Positions 19,202 through 27,861 of a DNA stretch of 64,000 nucleotides are shown piece by piece (positions within the stretch are counted from its first letter, which is position 1; each line of letters begins with the position of its first letter). Both the position numbers and the translations under genes were made by a program. Origin of the DNA: Agrococcus carbonis. GTDB taxonomy: Bacteria; Actinomycetota; Actinomycetes; Actinomycetales; Microbacteriaceae. The notes under the pieces were generated by a model. That model worked only from the letters and a program-made list of their open reading frames with translations, searched no databases and was not told the DNA's origin. Location of the stretch: positions 1,364,001-1,428,000 of the forward strand of contig NZ_LT629734.1 of assembly GCF_900104705.1 (NCBI RefSeq). Direction: 5' to 3'.

Positions 19202-20359
19202 TCAGGCGACGGGGCGCGCGGACGAGCGCGCGGGCACGATCCACCGGGCGAGCAGCGGGCCGCCGATCGCGGTCAGCAGCACGTAGCACGCGGCCACGGC
19301 GCCCACCTCGGGATGGCCCGCCGAGACCGCGAGCGCGGCGATGACGATCGAGAACTCGCCGCGCGGCACGAGCGCCGCGCCGGCGCGCAGCCGTCCGCGC
19401 CGCTGCGCCCCGTCGCGCCCGGCGGCGAACCAGCCGGTGGCGAGCTTGGTGCCGGTCGTGACCACGGCGAGCAGCAGCGCGGCCGGCAGCACCGGCAGCA
19501 GCTCGGCGGCCACGATCGGCAGCCCGAACGAGAAGAAGAAGATCGCCGCGAAGAGGTCGCGCAGCGGCCCCAGGATGCTCCGTGCCCGCACCGCGAGCGA
19601 CGGCGGCACCGCGATGCCCAGGAGGAACGCGCCCACCGCCGCAGAGGCGCCGAGGAGCTGCGTGAGCCCGGCGACGACGAGCGTGATGCCGAGCAGGCGC
19701 AGCAGCACCTGCTCGTCGCTCGGGTGGCTGAGCAGCTGCCCGAGGCGGGCGGATGCGCGGCGGGAGGCGACGAGGATCGTCGAGACCGCGCCGAGGGCGA
19801 GCGCGACCGCGCCGAGCGCCTGCCACCACTCGGCGCCGGTCAGCACGGCGATGAGGATGGGCAGGAAGATCGCCATCGCGATGTCCTCGATCACGAGGAT
19901 CGAGAGCACCGCGGGGGTCTCGCGGTTGCCGAGCCTGCCGAGGTCGGCGAGCATGCGCGCGACGATGCCCGAGGACGACACCCACGTGATGCCCGCGAGC
20001 GCGAGGCACGCCGGCAGCGGCATCCCGAGCAGGAGCCCGGCGGCGAAGCCGGCGCCTGCGTTCAGCACCATGTCGACGAGCCCTGAGCGGCTGTGCCGCG
20101 CGAGCGACTGCGCGAGCTCCTCCGCCGTGAACTCGAGGCCGAGCATGAGCAGCAGCAGGAGGACGCCGATCTCGGCGGCCGTGCCGATGAACGGTTCGGC
20201 GTGAGTGATGTCGACGATGTCGCCCGTGCCGAGCACCACCCCCGTGAGCAGCATGAGCGGCACGGGCGAGATGCCGATGCGATGCGCGAGGAGCCCCAGC
20301 AGCGACACCGCGAGCACGACGACGCCGAGCTCGAGGAGCAGGGGCGCGACGTCGTGCAT
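19202..20359 (-). CDS. khtU: CPA2-type cation/H+ antiporter (KhtU/KefB-like)
   Basis: 385 residues, about 12 hydrophobic segments from residue 5 to the end. The family motif region LLLLMLGLEFTAEEL (~70-85) and the WVSSSGIVARMLADLG segment (~130-145) identify CPA2 monovalent cation/proton antiporters. A C-terminal RCK domain is missing because the regulatory TrkA-C-type subunit is a separate gene 8 bp upstream, the KhtT-KhtU arrangement of Bacillus. KhtU expels K+ in exchange for H+. K+ specificity is inferred from the gene pair. The Arg-rich C-terminus ends shortly after the last helix. Confidence 0.85.
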   Translation of the reverse strand: MHDVAPLLLELGVVVLAVSLLGLLAHRIGISPVPLMLLTGVVLGTGDIVDITHAEPFIGTAAEIGVLLLLLMLGLEFTAEELAQSLARHSRSGLVDMVLNAGAGFAAGLLLGMPLPACLALAGITWVSSSGIVARMLADLGRLGNRETPAVLSILVIEDIAMAIFLPILIAVLTGAEWWQALGAVALALGAVSTILVASRRASARLGQLLSHPSDEQVLLRLLGITLVVAGLTQLLGASAAVGAFLLGIAVPPSLAVRARSILGPLRDLFAAIFFFSFGLPIVAAELLPVLPAALLLAVVTTGTKLATGWFAAGRDGAQRRGRLRAGAALVPRGEFSIVIAALAVSAGHPEVGAVAACYVLLTAIGGPLLARWIVPARSSARPVA

Positions 20360-20367
20360 GGACGGGC

Positions 20368-20850
20368 CTACGCCGGTTGCAGCCTGACGCGCAGCTGGTC
20401 GATGCCGGTCGCCGATCCCACGACCACGAGCACGTCTCCCGCCTCGAGCCGCTCGTCAGGGCCGGGCGCCGCCACGACGTCGTCGCCGCGCACGATCGCC
20501 ACGATCGAGCAGCCCGTGAGCGTCCGCGCTCGCGTGCTGCCGAGCGGGTGGCCCGCGAACGGCGAGCCGGGCTCGATGGCGAGCCGCGCCGTCTCGAGCC
20601 CGGGGATCGCCCGCGTCACGTCGAGCAGGCCCTCCGCGATCCGGGCGGCGCCCAGCAGCTCGGCGAGCGCATCCACCTCGTCCTCGTTGAGCGCGAGCTG
20701 GAGCCGCACGTCGTCGGGATCGTCGCGATCGAGCACGCAGAGGTCGGCCTGCCCCTCGCGGTGCACGACGACCGAGAGCGGCACGCCCCTCGCCGTCGTC
20801 ATGTCGTAGCGCATCCCCACGCCGGGGAGCAGCGTCTGGGTGATCTGCAC
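20368..20850 (-). CDS. khtT: KhtT-like TrkA-C regulatory subunit of the antiporter
   Basis: 160 residues. The start is GTG at 20850, giving VQITQTLLPGVGMRYDMTT, which matches the conserved KhtT N-terminus; the later ATG would remove it. The C-terminal RCK-C (TrkA_C) domain spans ~80-158 (SPFAGHPLGSTRARTLTGCS, then GDVLVVVGSATGIDQLRV). KhtT binds nucleotides (c-di-AMP in Bacillus) and gates KhtU. It overlaps no other gene and precedes the antiporter gene by 8 bp. No c-di-AMP synthase is in the window. Confidence 0.82.
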   Translation of the reverse strand: MQITQTLLPGVGMRYDMTTARGVPLSVVVHREGQADLCVLDRDDPDDVRLQLALNEDEVDALAELLGAARIAEGLLDVTRAIPGLETARLAIEPGSPFAGHPLGSTRARTLTGCSIVAIVRGDDVVAAPGPDERLEAGDVLVVVGSATGIDQLRVRLQPA

Positions 20851-20948
20851 AGCGGCATTGTCGCACCGCGAGCCGCCGTCGGGCGCGGCGGCTGCGGGTC
20901 GAATCCGGCGCGTCACCGCGCCTGCATCGCGCGTTCGCCCGGCAGCCC

Positions 20949-20954
20949 TACGCT
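20949..20954 (+). promoter_or_regulatory. -10 element of a leaderless promoter
   Basis: TACGCT lies 7 nt before the ATG at 20962; no Shine-Dalgarno site lies between them. Confidence 0.55.
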
Positions 20955-20961
20955 CAGGGTC

Positions 20962-22401
20962 ATGAGCGTCCCTCAGCAGCCCGCCACGGCACCCCGCAAG
21001 CCCTCGCCCGACGAGCTGGTGCAGCCGTCGCAGGTCGGCGTCGCCCCCGTCACCCGGCGCGAGCTCGGCCGGCGCGCCCGCGCGTGGGCGCTGTGGGACT
21101 GGGGCTCGGCGTCGTTCAACGCGGTCGTGACGACCTTCGTCTTCAGCCGGTACATCGCATCCGACCTCTTCGTCGATCCCGCGATCGTCGAGGCGGGCGG
21201 CGACGGCCTGACGCGCGCGCTCGCCGACAACGCGGCGATCGTCGCGTGGGCGGTCGCGATCGCGGGCCTCCTCGTGGCGCTGCTCGCGCCCGTGATCGGG
21301 CAGCGCTCCGACGGCGGCGGCCGCCGCAAGCTGTGGGTCGGCGTCAACACGGGCATCACGATCCTCGCGATGGGCGCGATGTTCTTCGTCACGCCCGTGC
21401 CCGAGTACATCTGGCTCGGCGCGGCGCTGCTCGCCGCCGGCAACCTCTTCTTCGAGTTCGCCTCCGTCAACTACAACGCGATGCTGCACCAGGTCTCGAC
21501 GAAGGATGCGCTCGGCCGCACCTCGGGCTACGGCTGGGGCATGGGCTACGTCGGCGGCATCGTGCTGCTCGCGCTGCTCCTGGTGCTCTTCATCTTCCCG
21601 ATCGTCTCCGAGGATGCGGGCGGCGTCCTGCAGATCCCGAACGGCCTCGACGGGCAGGCGCTCGACGTGCGCCTCGCGGTGCTCGCCTCGGCGGTGTGGT
21701 TCCTCGTGTTCGCGCTGCCGCTGCTGCTGCGCGTGCCCGAGCTGCCCCCGACCGACGCCGCGCCCGCGCGCGCCTCGATCGCCGAGTCGTACCGGATCCT
21801 CGCGCGCACGCTCGTGCGCATCGGCCGCACGTCGCCCAAGACCCTGCTGTTCCTCGTCGCCTCGGCGGTCTTCCGCGACGGGCTCTCTGGCGTGTTCACC
21901 TTCGGGGCGATCATCGCGTCGTCGGTTTTCGGCTTCACCTCGACCGAGGTCATCCTCTTCGCGATCGCCGCGAACGTCACGGCAGGCGCCGGCACCTTCA
22001 TCGGCGGCTGGGCGGATGACCGCTTCGGCCCGAAGGTCGTCATCGTCGTCTCCCTCATCGCGCTCTCGCTCTCGGGGCTCGCGGTGCTCTTCATCGAGCC
22101 CAAGGGACTGTTCTGGGTCTTCGGCCTCACGCTGTCGACCTTCGTCGGCCCGGTGCAGTCGGCCTCTCGCTCGTTCATGGCGCGCATCACGCCGGAGGGC
22201 CGCGAGGGCGAGATGTTCGGCCTCTACGCGACGACGGGCCGCGCGGTGTCGTTCCTCGCACCGACGCTCTTCGGCCTGTTCGTGACGCTCGCGGGCGACA
22301 CCCGCTTCGGCATCCTCGGCATCGTCATCGTGCTCATCGCCGGCCTGCTGCTCGTGCTGCCCGTGAGCCCCAAGCCGACGCTCATCGCCGACCGCGACTG
22401 A
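20962..22401 (+). CDS. MFS transporter, UMF1 (Atg22-like) family
   Basis: 479 residues, about 12 membrane helices. The N-terminal signature WALWDWGSASFNAVVTTFVF (~43-62) and the LNP-like MLHQVS and GYGWGMGYVGGI segments place it in the UMF1/Atg22-like MFS branch, implicated in amino-acid or drug efflux in yeast vacuoles. The bacterial substrate is unknown. A ~40-residue Pro-rich cytoplasmic N-terminus precedes the first helix. It is transcribed alone, divergent from khtTU, from an apparent leaderless promoter. The 22460 hairpin lies downstream and may end the message. Confidence 0.85.
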   Translation: MSVPQQPATAPRKPSPDELVQPSQVGVAPVTRRELGRRARAWALWDWGSASFNAVVTTFVFSRYIASDLFVDPAIVEAGGDGLTRALADNAAIVAWAVAIAGLLVALLAPVIGQRSDGGGRRKLWVGVNTGITILAMGAMFFVTPVPEYIWLGAALLAAGNLFFEFASVNYNAMLHQVSTKDALGRTSGYGWGMGYVGGIVLLALLLVLFIFPIVSEDAGGVLQIPNGLDGQALDVRLAVLASAVWFLVFALPLLLRVPELPPTDAAPARASIAESYRILARTLVRIGRTSPKTLLFLVASAVFRDGLSGVFTFGAIIASSVFGFTSTEVILFAIAANVTAGAGTFIGGWADDRFGPKVVIVVSLIALSLSGLAVLFIEPKGLFWVFGLTLSTFVGPVQSASRSFMARITPEGREGEMFGLYATTGRAVSFLAPTLFGLFVTLAGDTRFGILGIVIVLIAGLLLVLPVSPKPTLIADRD

Positions 22402-22459
22402 CGCGCGGCGGGGCTCGGCGCTCTCTCGGGGCGGCGCCCGCCCCGACTGGAACGCAGAG

Positions 22460-22508
22460 CGGTACCGGATGGTCGCCTGCGGCCTCTGCGCGCGACCATC
22501 CGGTACCG
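22460..22508. repeat. Family B hairpin repeat (CGGTACCGG type)
   Basis: CGGTACCGGATGGTCGC (22460-22476) and GCGACCATCCGGTACCG (22492-22508) are exactly complementary 17-nt arms with a 15-nt loop. Related copies occur at 23643-23695, 23727-23775 and 48082-48136. Confidence 0.9.
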
Positions 22509-22673
22509 GTCGTGCGGCTCCGGCGCTCGCAGTCATGCCGCGCCGAGGGTCGGCGCGCCGAGCGGCGCAGGATGGGCTCGGGACCCGCGTCGCGCGCGAC
22601 CATGCGGCACGGCTCTCCACACATGGGGCGGATGCGAGCGCACGAGCAGGCGGGCCGGCTGCACGATGCGCGC

Positions 22674-23600
22674 ATGCCCGCCTTCGCACCGCTGCCCGAG
22701 CCGCTCGCCGACGGCCCGTTCACGACCGCCGACGCGATCGCGGCGGGGGTCACGCCGCGGCGACTGCGTGGCGCCGACCTGTCGCGACCGTTCTTCGGCG
22801 TGCGACGTGCGGAGCAGCCGGTCGCGGTGACCGAGCTCGCCGCCTCGTTCGCGGTGCGCATGCGCCCCGGGCACGCGTTCGCGGGCATCACGGCAGCCAG
22901 GCTGTGGGGGCTGCCCGTGCCTCGCAGCTGGGTCGCCGACGAGGCGCTCGTGATCGGCGTGCCAGCGGGGACGACGCGCACTCGCGCGCGGGGCACCCGC
23001 ACGCGCGAGTTCGACGCGAGCCGGCTCGACGTCGTGACGCTCGACGGGCTGCGGCTGCTCGAGCCTGCCGCGGCGGTGCTGACGATGGCCGATCGGGTGA
23101 CCTCGAGCGAGCTCGTCGTGCTCGTCGACGCGCTGCTGACGCCGTTGGACCACTACCCCGGCCTCCGGCTGCGGCGTCCGGCCGCGACACCCGAGACGCT
23201 CGCGTCCTTCCTCGAGCGCTGCCGGGGCATGCGTGGCGTCGCAGCGATGCGCGCGGCCCTCGTCGAGGCGCGGGTCGGAGCGGAATCGCCGCAGGAGACG
23301 CGAGCGCGCCTCTGCATCGTCGCTGCGGGGCTGCCGGAGCCGGTGGTGCAGCACGAGGTCTGGGTCGCGGGCGAGCGGCGCGCGGTGCTCGATCTCGCCT
23401 ATCCCGAGCTGCGGATCGCGATCGAGTACGAGGGCGAGCATCACCTCCTCGATCCCGGGCAGTGGGCGAAGGACATCGCGCGCCAGGACCTGCTCGAGTC
23501 GCTCGGCTGGATCGTCGTGCGCGCGACGAAGGCCGACCTGCGGCACGGCGGGCAGAGCCTCGTGCGTCGCGTCCGCGCGGCGCGCGACCGACGCGCCTGA
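22674..23600 (+). CDS. AbiEi/DUF559-type protein with Vsr-like nuclease domain
   Basis: 308 residues. The N-terminal half resembles AbiEi winged-helix proteins (PFTTADAIAAGVTPRRLRG, GHAFAGITAARLWGLPVP). The C-terminal half (~215-308) matches DUF559, a Vsr-like restriction-endonuclease fold. It has AVLDLAYPELRIAIEYEGEHH with candidate catalytic Asp and Glu, followed by WAKDIARQDLLESLGWIVVR. Proteins of this kind are very frequent in Microbacteriaceae, with no proven role; defence or mismatch nuclease activity is a guess. The ATG at 22674 sits 6 nt after CACGAT. The gene is flanked on both sides by family B hairpins, which suggests a mobile or exchanged cassette. The in-frame start at 22512 is rejected. 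Confidence 0.8.
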   Translation: MPAFAPLPEPLADGPFTTADAIAAGVTPRRLRGADLSRPFFGVRRAEQPVAVTELAASFAVRMRPGHAFAGITAARLWGLPVPRSWVADEALVIGVPAGTTRTRARGTRTREFDASRLDVVTLDGLRLLEPAAAVLTMADRVTSSELVVLVDALLTPLDHYPGLRLRRPAATPETLASFLERCRGMRGVAAMRAALVEARVGAESPQETRARLCIVAAGLPEPVVQHEVWVAGERRAVLDLAYPELRIAIEYEGEHHLLDPGQWAKDIARQDLLESLGWIVVRATKADLRHGGQSLVRRVRAARDRRA

Positions 23601-23642
23601 GCGTGCGCTCTGCACCGCGGCTACCGCGCCGGCGACGGCAGA

Positions 23643-23775
23643 GCGGTACCGGATCGCCGCGCGGACGGGGCGCGCACGACCATCACGTACCGGTCTGCGA
23701 GGTGGAGCGGCACACCATAGGCACAGCGGTACCGGATGGTCGCGTGGCCGACTCGGGCGCGACCAACCGCTACCG
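23643..23775. repeat. Two family B hairpin repeats in a 316-bp gap
   Basis: Copy 1 (about 23643-23695) has arms CGGTACCGGAT / GACCATCACGTACCG with mismatches. Copy 2 (23727-23775) has CGGTACCGGATGGTCGC / GCGACCAACCGCTACCG with three mismatches. The rest of the 23601-23916 gap between convergent genes holds nothing I recognise. Confidence 0.8.
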
Positions 23776-23916
23776 GTCTGACCCGCGAGCCCCGCCATTC
23801 CGCTGCGCGCCGCGACTCCCTACAGCGGGATGCGGCTCAGATGTGGCGGAGGATCTGCCGCACCGGGTGCCCGAGCGCTGCGCGCCGAGCGACCCGCGGC
23901 AGGGCGTTGCGCCGCG

Positions 23917-24858
23917 TCACGGCAGCAGCGGGTCGGTGGGGCGGATGCGCTCTGCCTCGAGCGCGGGATGCCCGAGCACGCGGCCGATCAAGTGGCCGGA
24001 GCCGCCGACGAGCGTGAAGTCGAGATCGAGCTCGGTCGCGACGAACCACGCCGGCGCGCCCGCGGGCTCGACGGGCCAGAGGGCGTTGGGCGTGCGACCC
24101 CGATCCCAGCGATCGCTGCGCCAGCCGAGGCCCGCCGCCTCGACCCATCGCTCGTCGGCGAACGTCGAGAGCCTGCCCCGCAGCAGCACGTGACCGCGGC
24201 CCTGCTGCTCGCGCGGGAGCCCGAGCACGTCGCCCGCGCGCATCGCCGACGTCACCTCGGCGTCGATCGCGGCGCGCACCGCCGCCGCGTGCGCGGCCTG
24301 CTGCTCGCGCTGCATGCGATGCAGCTCGCGGCGCGAGAGCCGCTCGCCGTCGCTCCACGCGAAGACGAAGCCGGGGTTGTCGGCGTCGAGCTCGCTGCCC
24401 TCCCAGCACGCCGCGAGCACATCCGCATCGCCGTGCTCGTCGACGAGCAGCGCGGCGAGCGCGGCGAGCAGCGGCACGGGCACGTCGCCCTCATGCGGCT
24501 CGTCGATGCGGCTGCCGTCGGCGAGCACGTGGCCGTCGACGAGCGTCGAGCCGTCGGGCAGCGTGCGCTCGACCTCGCCGAAGCGGCGCTGCCACAGCGT
24601 CCACCCGTTCGGCTGCCCGACCGGGTCGCCGATCAGCGCGGCGGCCTCGGCCCACGAGATCTCGCGCGACGCGTGCACGGGCTGGCCCCACGCATCCGCC
24701 TCGCCCGTGGGTGTCGACAGCGTCGCGGGATGCAGGATGCGCGCGTACGCGTCGAAGATCGGCGGCACCGCGAGCGCTACGCTCGCGTCGTCGGCGAGCG
24801 CGCGCTGCAACCAGCGCGCCGCGTCGATGTCGCGCTCGACGCGCAGCGGGCCCGCCAT
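23917..24858 (-). CDS. Hypothetical protein adjacent to dcd
   Basis: 313 residues, soluble, not recognised. It is rich in Trp, Ala and Asp. Notable segments are SREISWAEAAALIGDPVGQP (~60-80), VLAACWEGSELDADNP (~145), a basic helix RRELHRMQREQQ (~175) and a C-terminal ELDLDFTLVGGSGHLIGRVL. The recurring pattern (WVEAAGLGWRSDRWDRGRTPNALWP) reads like an SMI1/KNR4-free reporter-type domain, but no motif is decisive. It starts 4 bp after the dcd stop, so it is probably cotranscribed with and translated after dcd. Its reading frame has normal high-G+C third positions, supporting a real gene. Confidence 0.7.
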   Translation of the reverse strand: MAGPLRVERDIDAARWLQRALADDASVALAVPPIFDAYARILHPATLSTPTGEADAWGQPVHASREISWAEAAALIGDPVGQPNGWTLWQRRFGEVERTLPDGSTLVDGHVLADGSRIDEPHEGDVPVPLLAALAALLVDEHGDADVLAACWEGSELDADNPGFVFAWSDGERLSRRELHRMQREQQAAHAAAVRAAIDAEVTSAMRAGDVLGLPREQQGRGHVLLRGRLSTFADERWVEAAGLGWRSDRWDRGRTPNALWPVEPAGAPAWFVATELDLDFTLVGGSGHLIGRVLGHPALEAERIRPTDPLLP

Positions 24859-24862
24859 CAGC

Positions 24863-25441
24863 TCACTCGATCGGCGTGCGGTGGAACGACTGGAACGAGC
24901 GCGACGCCGTCGGCCCGCGCTGCCCCTGGTAGCGGTTGAGGTTGCCGCCGTGCCCGTAGGGGGCCTCGGCCGGCGACGAGAGCTGGAAGTAGCAGACCTG
25001 GCCGATCTTCATGCCGGGCCACAGCTTGATCGGCAGCGTCGAGACGTTGGAGAGCTCGAGCGTCACGTGGCCCGAGAACCCGGGATCGATGAAGCCCGCG
25101 GTCGAGTGCGTCAGCAGCCCGAGCCGGCCGAGCGACGACTTGCCCTCGAGGCGCGCGGCCACGTCGTCGGGCAGCGTGACGCGCTCGTAGGTCGCGCCGA
25201 GCACGAACTCGCCCGGGTGCAGGATGAACGGCTCGTCGGCCGGCACCTCGACGAGCCGCGTGAGCTCCGGCTGATCCTGGGCGGGGTCGATGAACGGGTA
25301 CTTGTGGTTGTCGAACAGCCGGAAGCCGCGGTCGAGCCGCACGTCGACGCTCGAGGGCTGCACCATCGAGAGGTCGAGCGGGTGCAGGCCGAGGGAGCCC
25401 GACTCGAGGCGGGCACGGATGTCGCGATCGCTGAGCAGCAC
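24863..25441 (-). CDS. dcd: dCTP deaminase (possibly bifunctional with dUTPase)
   Basis: 192 residues; deaminates dCTP to dUTP (or directly to dUMP in bifunctional forms) for thymidylate synthesis. The start is GTG at 25441, giving [18 protein letters not shown], the family N-terminus. Motifs are [33 protein letters not shown] (~112-131) with the conserved HSTAG, and HVTLELSN with the catalytic Glu, followed by the C-terminal GPTASRSF. Mycobacterial Dcd with this length hydrolyses the triphosphate too; whether this one does cannot be read here. It is followed 4 bp later by the unknown gene at 24858. Confidence 0.95.
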   Translation of the reverse strand: MLLSDRDIRARLESGSLGLHPLDLSMVQPSSVDVRLDRGFRLFDNHKYPFIDPAQDQPELTRLVEVPADEPFILHPGEFVLGATYERVTLPDDVAARLEGKSSLGRLGLLTHSTAGFIDPGFSGHVTLELSNVSTLPIKLWPGMKIGQVCYFQLSSPAEAPYGHGGNLNRYQGQRGPTASRSFQSFHRTPIE

Positions 25442-25604
25442 GAGTGGAGCGTATCGGGCACCGGGTGCGCCGCCGGGGCGCGCCGGCGGCGGCGCACGAC
25501 GAGGCGGACGACGGCGAGCGGATGCGCGGATGCGGTTCACAGCGGATAAGAGGACGATGGGCGGCAGGGGCCCGCATCGGGCCGCCCGCGCAAGGGGGGT
25601 GCCC

Positions 25605-26066
25605 ATGGACGGCAGACGGGATCGACGCCTCGAGGACTGGGTCGAGCTGGCCGCGGCGGCGGTCGAGCGCGCGCGCCGCTCGCTCGGCGACGAGGAGGTG
25701 TCGCGGCGGGTGGATGCCGGGGTCACCGACGACGAGTACGAGACCGTCGTGCGCGTCCTGCGCGCGATGGGCCGCGACCTGCAGTCGACCGGCCCCGACC
25801 TCACCGCGCTCGACGGACGCCTGCAGGCGCACGTCGCGCAGCATCCGCACGTGCCGGAGTCGCCGGAGGACGCCTCCCCGAGCGACGGCCGGTCGGAGGC
25901 GGTCGCCGAGGACCAGGCAGAGGTCGAGCAGAACCCCGAGCCCACGCTCGACGACCTGCCGCCGCACGAGCGCGGAGCGGTGCGCCCCGCCGAGCTCGCG
26001 ATGCGGCTCGCGCGGCTGCGGAACCCGATCCTGCCGCACCCGCGGCGCCAGCCCGGCAAGCGCTGA
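25605..26066 (+). CDS. Small hypothetical acidic/helical protein
   Basis: 153 residues, unrecognised. An N-terminal helical part (~10-75; [37 protein letters not shown]) is followed by a Glu/Pro/Ser-rich disordered stretch (~85-120) and a basic C-terminus ([20 protein letters not shown]). AGGGGGG lies a few bases before the ATG. It diverges from dcd with 163 bp between them and converges on the DUF1206 pair. No transmembrane segment or known domain is visible. Confidence 0.65.
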   Translation: MDGRRDRRLEDWVELAAAAVERARRSLGDEEVSRRVDAGVTDDEYETVVRVLRAMGRDLQSTGPDLTALDGRLQAHVAQHPHVPESPEDASPSDGRSEAVAEDQAEVEQNPEPTLDDLPPHERGAVRPAELAMRLARLRNPILPHPRRQPGKR

Positions 26067-26097
26067 CGCATCCGCGCGACGGGTCGCGACCCGCGCG

Positions 26098-26919
26098 TCA
26101 GCGCGCCCAGATGCCGCGCGTGACGAGGTAGGCGCCGTAGACGATGAGCCCGACGGCGATCGCGACGAGCGCGATCACCCCGCCGGTCACGGTCGTGAGC
26201 GACTGCAGGGCGCCGTCGAGGCCGCCCGCCTCCTGCGGGTCGCTCCGCACGGCGGCGATGACGAAGAGCGCGCCGACGATCGTGATCGCGATGCCCTTCG
26301 CGACGAAGCCCGGCGCGCCGAGCGCCTCGACGAGCCGCCGGAACCGCGGCGGCGGTGCGACGTCCTCGAAGAAGCGCCTCCGCACGCCGCGCACGACGAA
26401 TGCGACGCCGACGCCCGCGACGACGAGTCCTGCCGCGCCGATGAGCCACGGGCCGATGGCGCTGTGCAGCACCGCGGCGGAGATGTCCTCGACCGTGCGC
26501 TCGCCGTCGACCTGGCCGCCGACCGCGAACACGAGCGCCGTGCCGCCGACCACCGCGTGGCCGATGCCGCGCCCCGCCGCGCGGAACGCGTCGCGCCGGT
26601 CGCTGCGGGAGGACGCGATCGCGACGACGAACGCGTGCAGGGCGAGCCCGACGAGCGCGACGCCCACGATCCAGAGCGCGAGCCCGCCGACCGGCGTGCT
26701 CTGCAGCGCGCGCATCGCGCCCGACTGGTCGGCGGGCCCGCCCGCGCCGAACGCGATGCCGAGCGCGATGCCGCCGATGATGACGTGCACGAGGCCGTTG
26801 GCCGACTGCCCGATCGCCTCGATCCAGTCGGTCGCGCTGTGCCGCTCGGCCTCGGCGGCGGCGCGCTGCGCCTTCCGGGCGGCGCGCTTCGCGCCGCTGC
26901 GGGCCGAGCGCTCGCCCAT
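26098..26919 (-). CDS. DUF1206 membrane protein (copy 2)
   Basis: 273 residues. After a basic N-terminus (~1-30) there are three DUF1206 repeats of about 70-80 residues, each with two helices: [19 protein letters not shown] (~43), the middle pair near 125-180, and [20 protein letters not shown] (~205), ending in [13 protein letters not shown]1206 is a six-helix actinobacterial and cyanobacterial family of unknown function. It begins 5 bp after the stop of its paralogue and the two proteins align along their length, so they arose by tandem duplication. Confidence 0.88.
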   Translation of the reverse strand: MGERSARSGAKRAARKAQRAAAEAERHSATDWIEAIGQSANGLVHVIIGGIALGIAFGAGGPADQSGAMRALQSTPVGGLALWIVGVALVGLALHAFVVAIASSRSDRRDAFRAAGRGIGHAVVGGTALVFAVGGQVDGERTVEDISAAVLHSAIGPWLIGAAGLVVAGVGVAFVVRGVRRRFFEDVAPPPRFRRLVEALGAPGFVAKGIAITIVGALFVIAAVRSDPQEAGGLDGALQSLTTVTGGVIALVAIAVGLIVYGAYLVTRGIWAR

Positions 26920-26924
26920 GCTCG

Positions 26925-27770
26925 TCAGCGCGACCAGGCGCCGCGCGCGAAGCAGTAGAGGCCGTAGAGCATGAGGCCCAGCGCGATCGCGACGAGCGCG
27001 ATGACGCCGCCCGGCACCGACGTGAGCGACTGGAGCGCGCCGTCGAGGCCGCCCGCCTCCTCGGGATCGTGCTGCACGGCAGCGATCACGAACAGCACGC
27101 CGACGATCACGACCGCGAGCCCCTTCGCGACGTAGCCCGAGGCGCCGAGCACGTCGACCGCGCGCCGGAAGCGGCGGGGCGGCGCGACGTCCTCGCGGAA
27201 CTTCAGGCGCAGGCCCTTGACGATGAACGCGACGCCGATGCCGGCGATGCCGACGCCGACGGCGCCGACGAGCAGCTGCCCGAACGGGCTCGCCATGAGG
27301 GTGGCCGAGAACGACTGGGTGCTCTCCTCGCTGTCGGAGCTGCCGCCGAGCGCGAACACGAGCGCCGTCACGCCCACCGCGACGTAGGCTGCGGCGCGGC
27401 CGCCCGCGCGCACCGCGTCCTTCCAGTCCCGCCGAGAGGCGGCGACGGCCGAGACCGCCGAGTGCACCGCGAGCAGGAGCATCGCGATGCCGACCGCCCA
27501 CAGCGCGACCCCGCCGACGGGCGTCTGCTGCAGGGCCCGCATCGCGCCCGACTGGTCGGCCGAGCCGCCGGCGCCGAACGCGACCGCGAGCGCGATGCCG
27601 CCGATGATGAGGTGCACGATGCCGTTGGCGATCTGCCCGACGAGGGCGACGCGGCGCGCGGTGCGGCTGCGCTCGGCCCTCGCCGCCGCATCCTGGGCCT
27701 GCCCGGCCGCGCGGCCGGCCGCATCCTTCGCCTGCGACGCGGCGTCTCGCGCCCGCTCCCCATCCACCAT
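26925..27770 (-). CDS. DUF1206 membrane protein (copy 1)
   Basis: 281 residues, same plan as its downstream neighbour. There is an Ala/Lys/Arg-rich amphipathic N-terminus (~1-40) and three two-helix repeats ([20 protein letters not shown] near 47; middle pair ~130-185; [20 protein letters not shown] near 210). Shared motifs with the second copy include [30 protein letters not shown] and [10 protein letters not shown]. The start ATG lies 6 nt after TAGCGT on the - strand, so the pair is probably expressed from a leaderless promoter. It is divergent from the STAND ATPase genes with a 91-bp gap. Function unknown. Confidence 0.88.
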   Translation of the reverse strand: MVDGERARDAASQAKDAAGRAAGQAQDAAARAERSRTARRVALVGQIANGIVHLIIGGIALAVAFGAGGSADQSGAMRALQQTPVGGVALWAVGIAMLLLAVHSAVSAVAASRRDWKDAVRAGGRAAAYVAVGVTALVFALGGSSDSEESTQSFSATLMASPFGQLLVGAVGVGIAGIGVAFIVKGLRLKFREDVAPPRRFRRAVDVLGASGYVAKGLAVVIVGVLFVIAAVQHDPEEAGGLDGALQSLTSVPGGVIALVAIALGLMLYGLYCFARGAWSR

Positions 27771-27776
27771 CCGGCC

Positions 27777-27782
27777 ACGCTA
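27777..27782 (-). promoter_or_regulatory. -10 element of the DUF1206 pair
   Basis: On the - strand TAGCGT lies 6 nt before the ATG at 27770, matching the leaderless pattern seen elsewhere in the window. Confidence 0.6.
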
Positions 27783-27861
27783 ACCCGTCGTTCCCGGGGA
27801 TGCGCCGAGGAGTTCCCGAAGAACCGTGGCGTCGCGGGGCCCGCGGGTGCAGGATTTCGCC

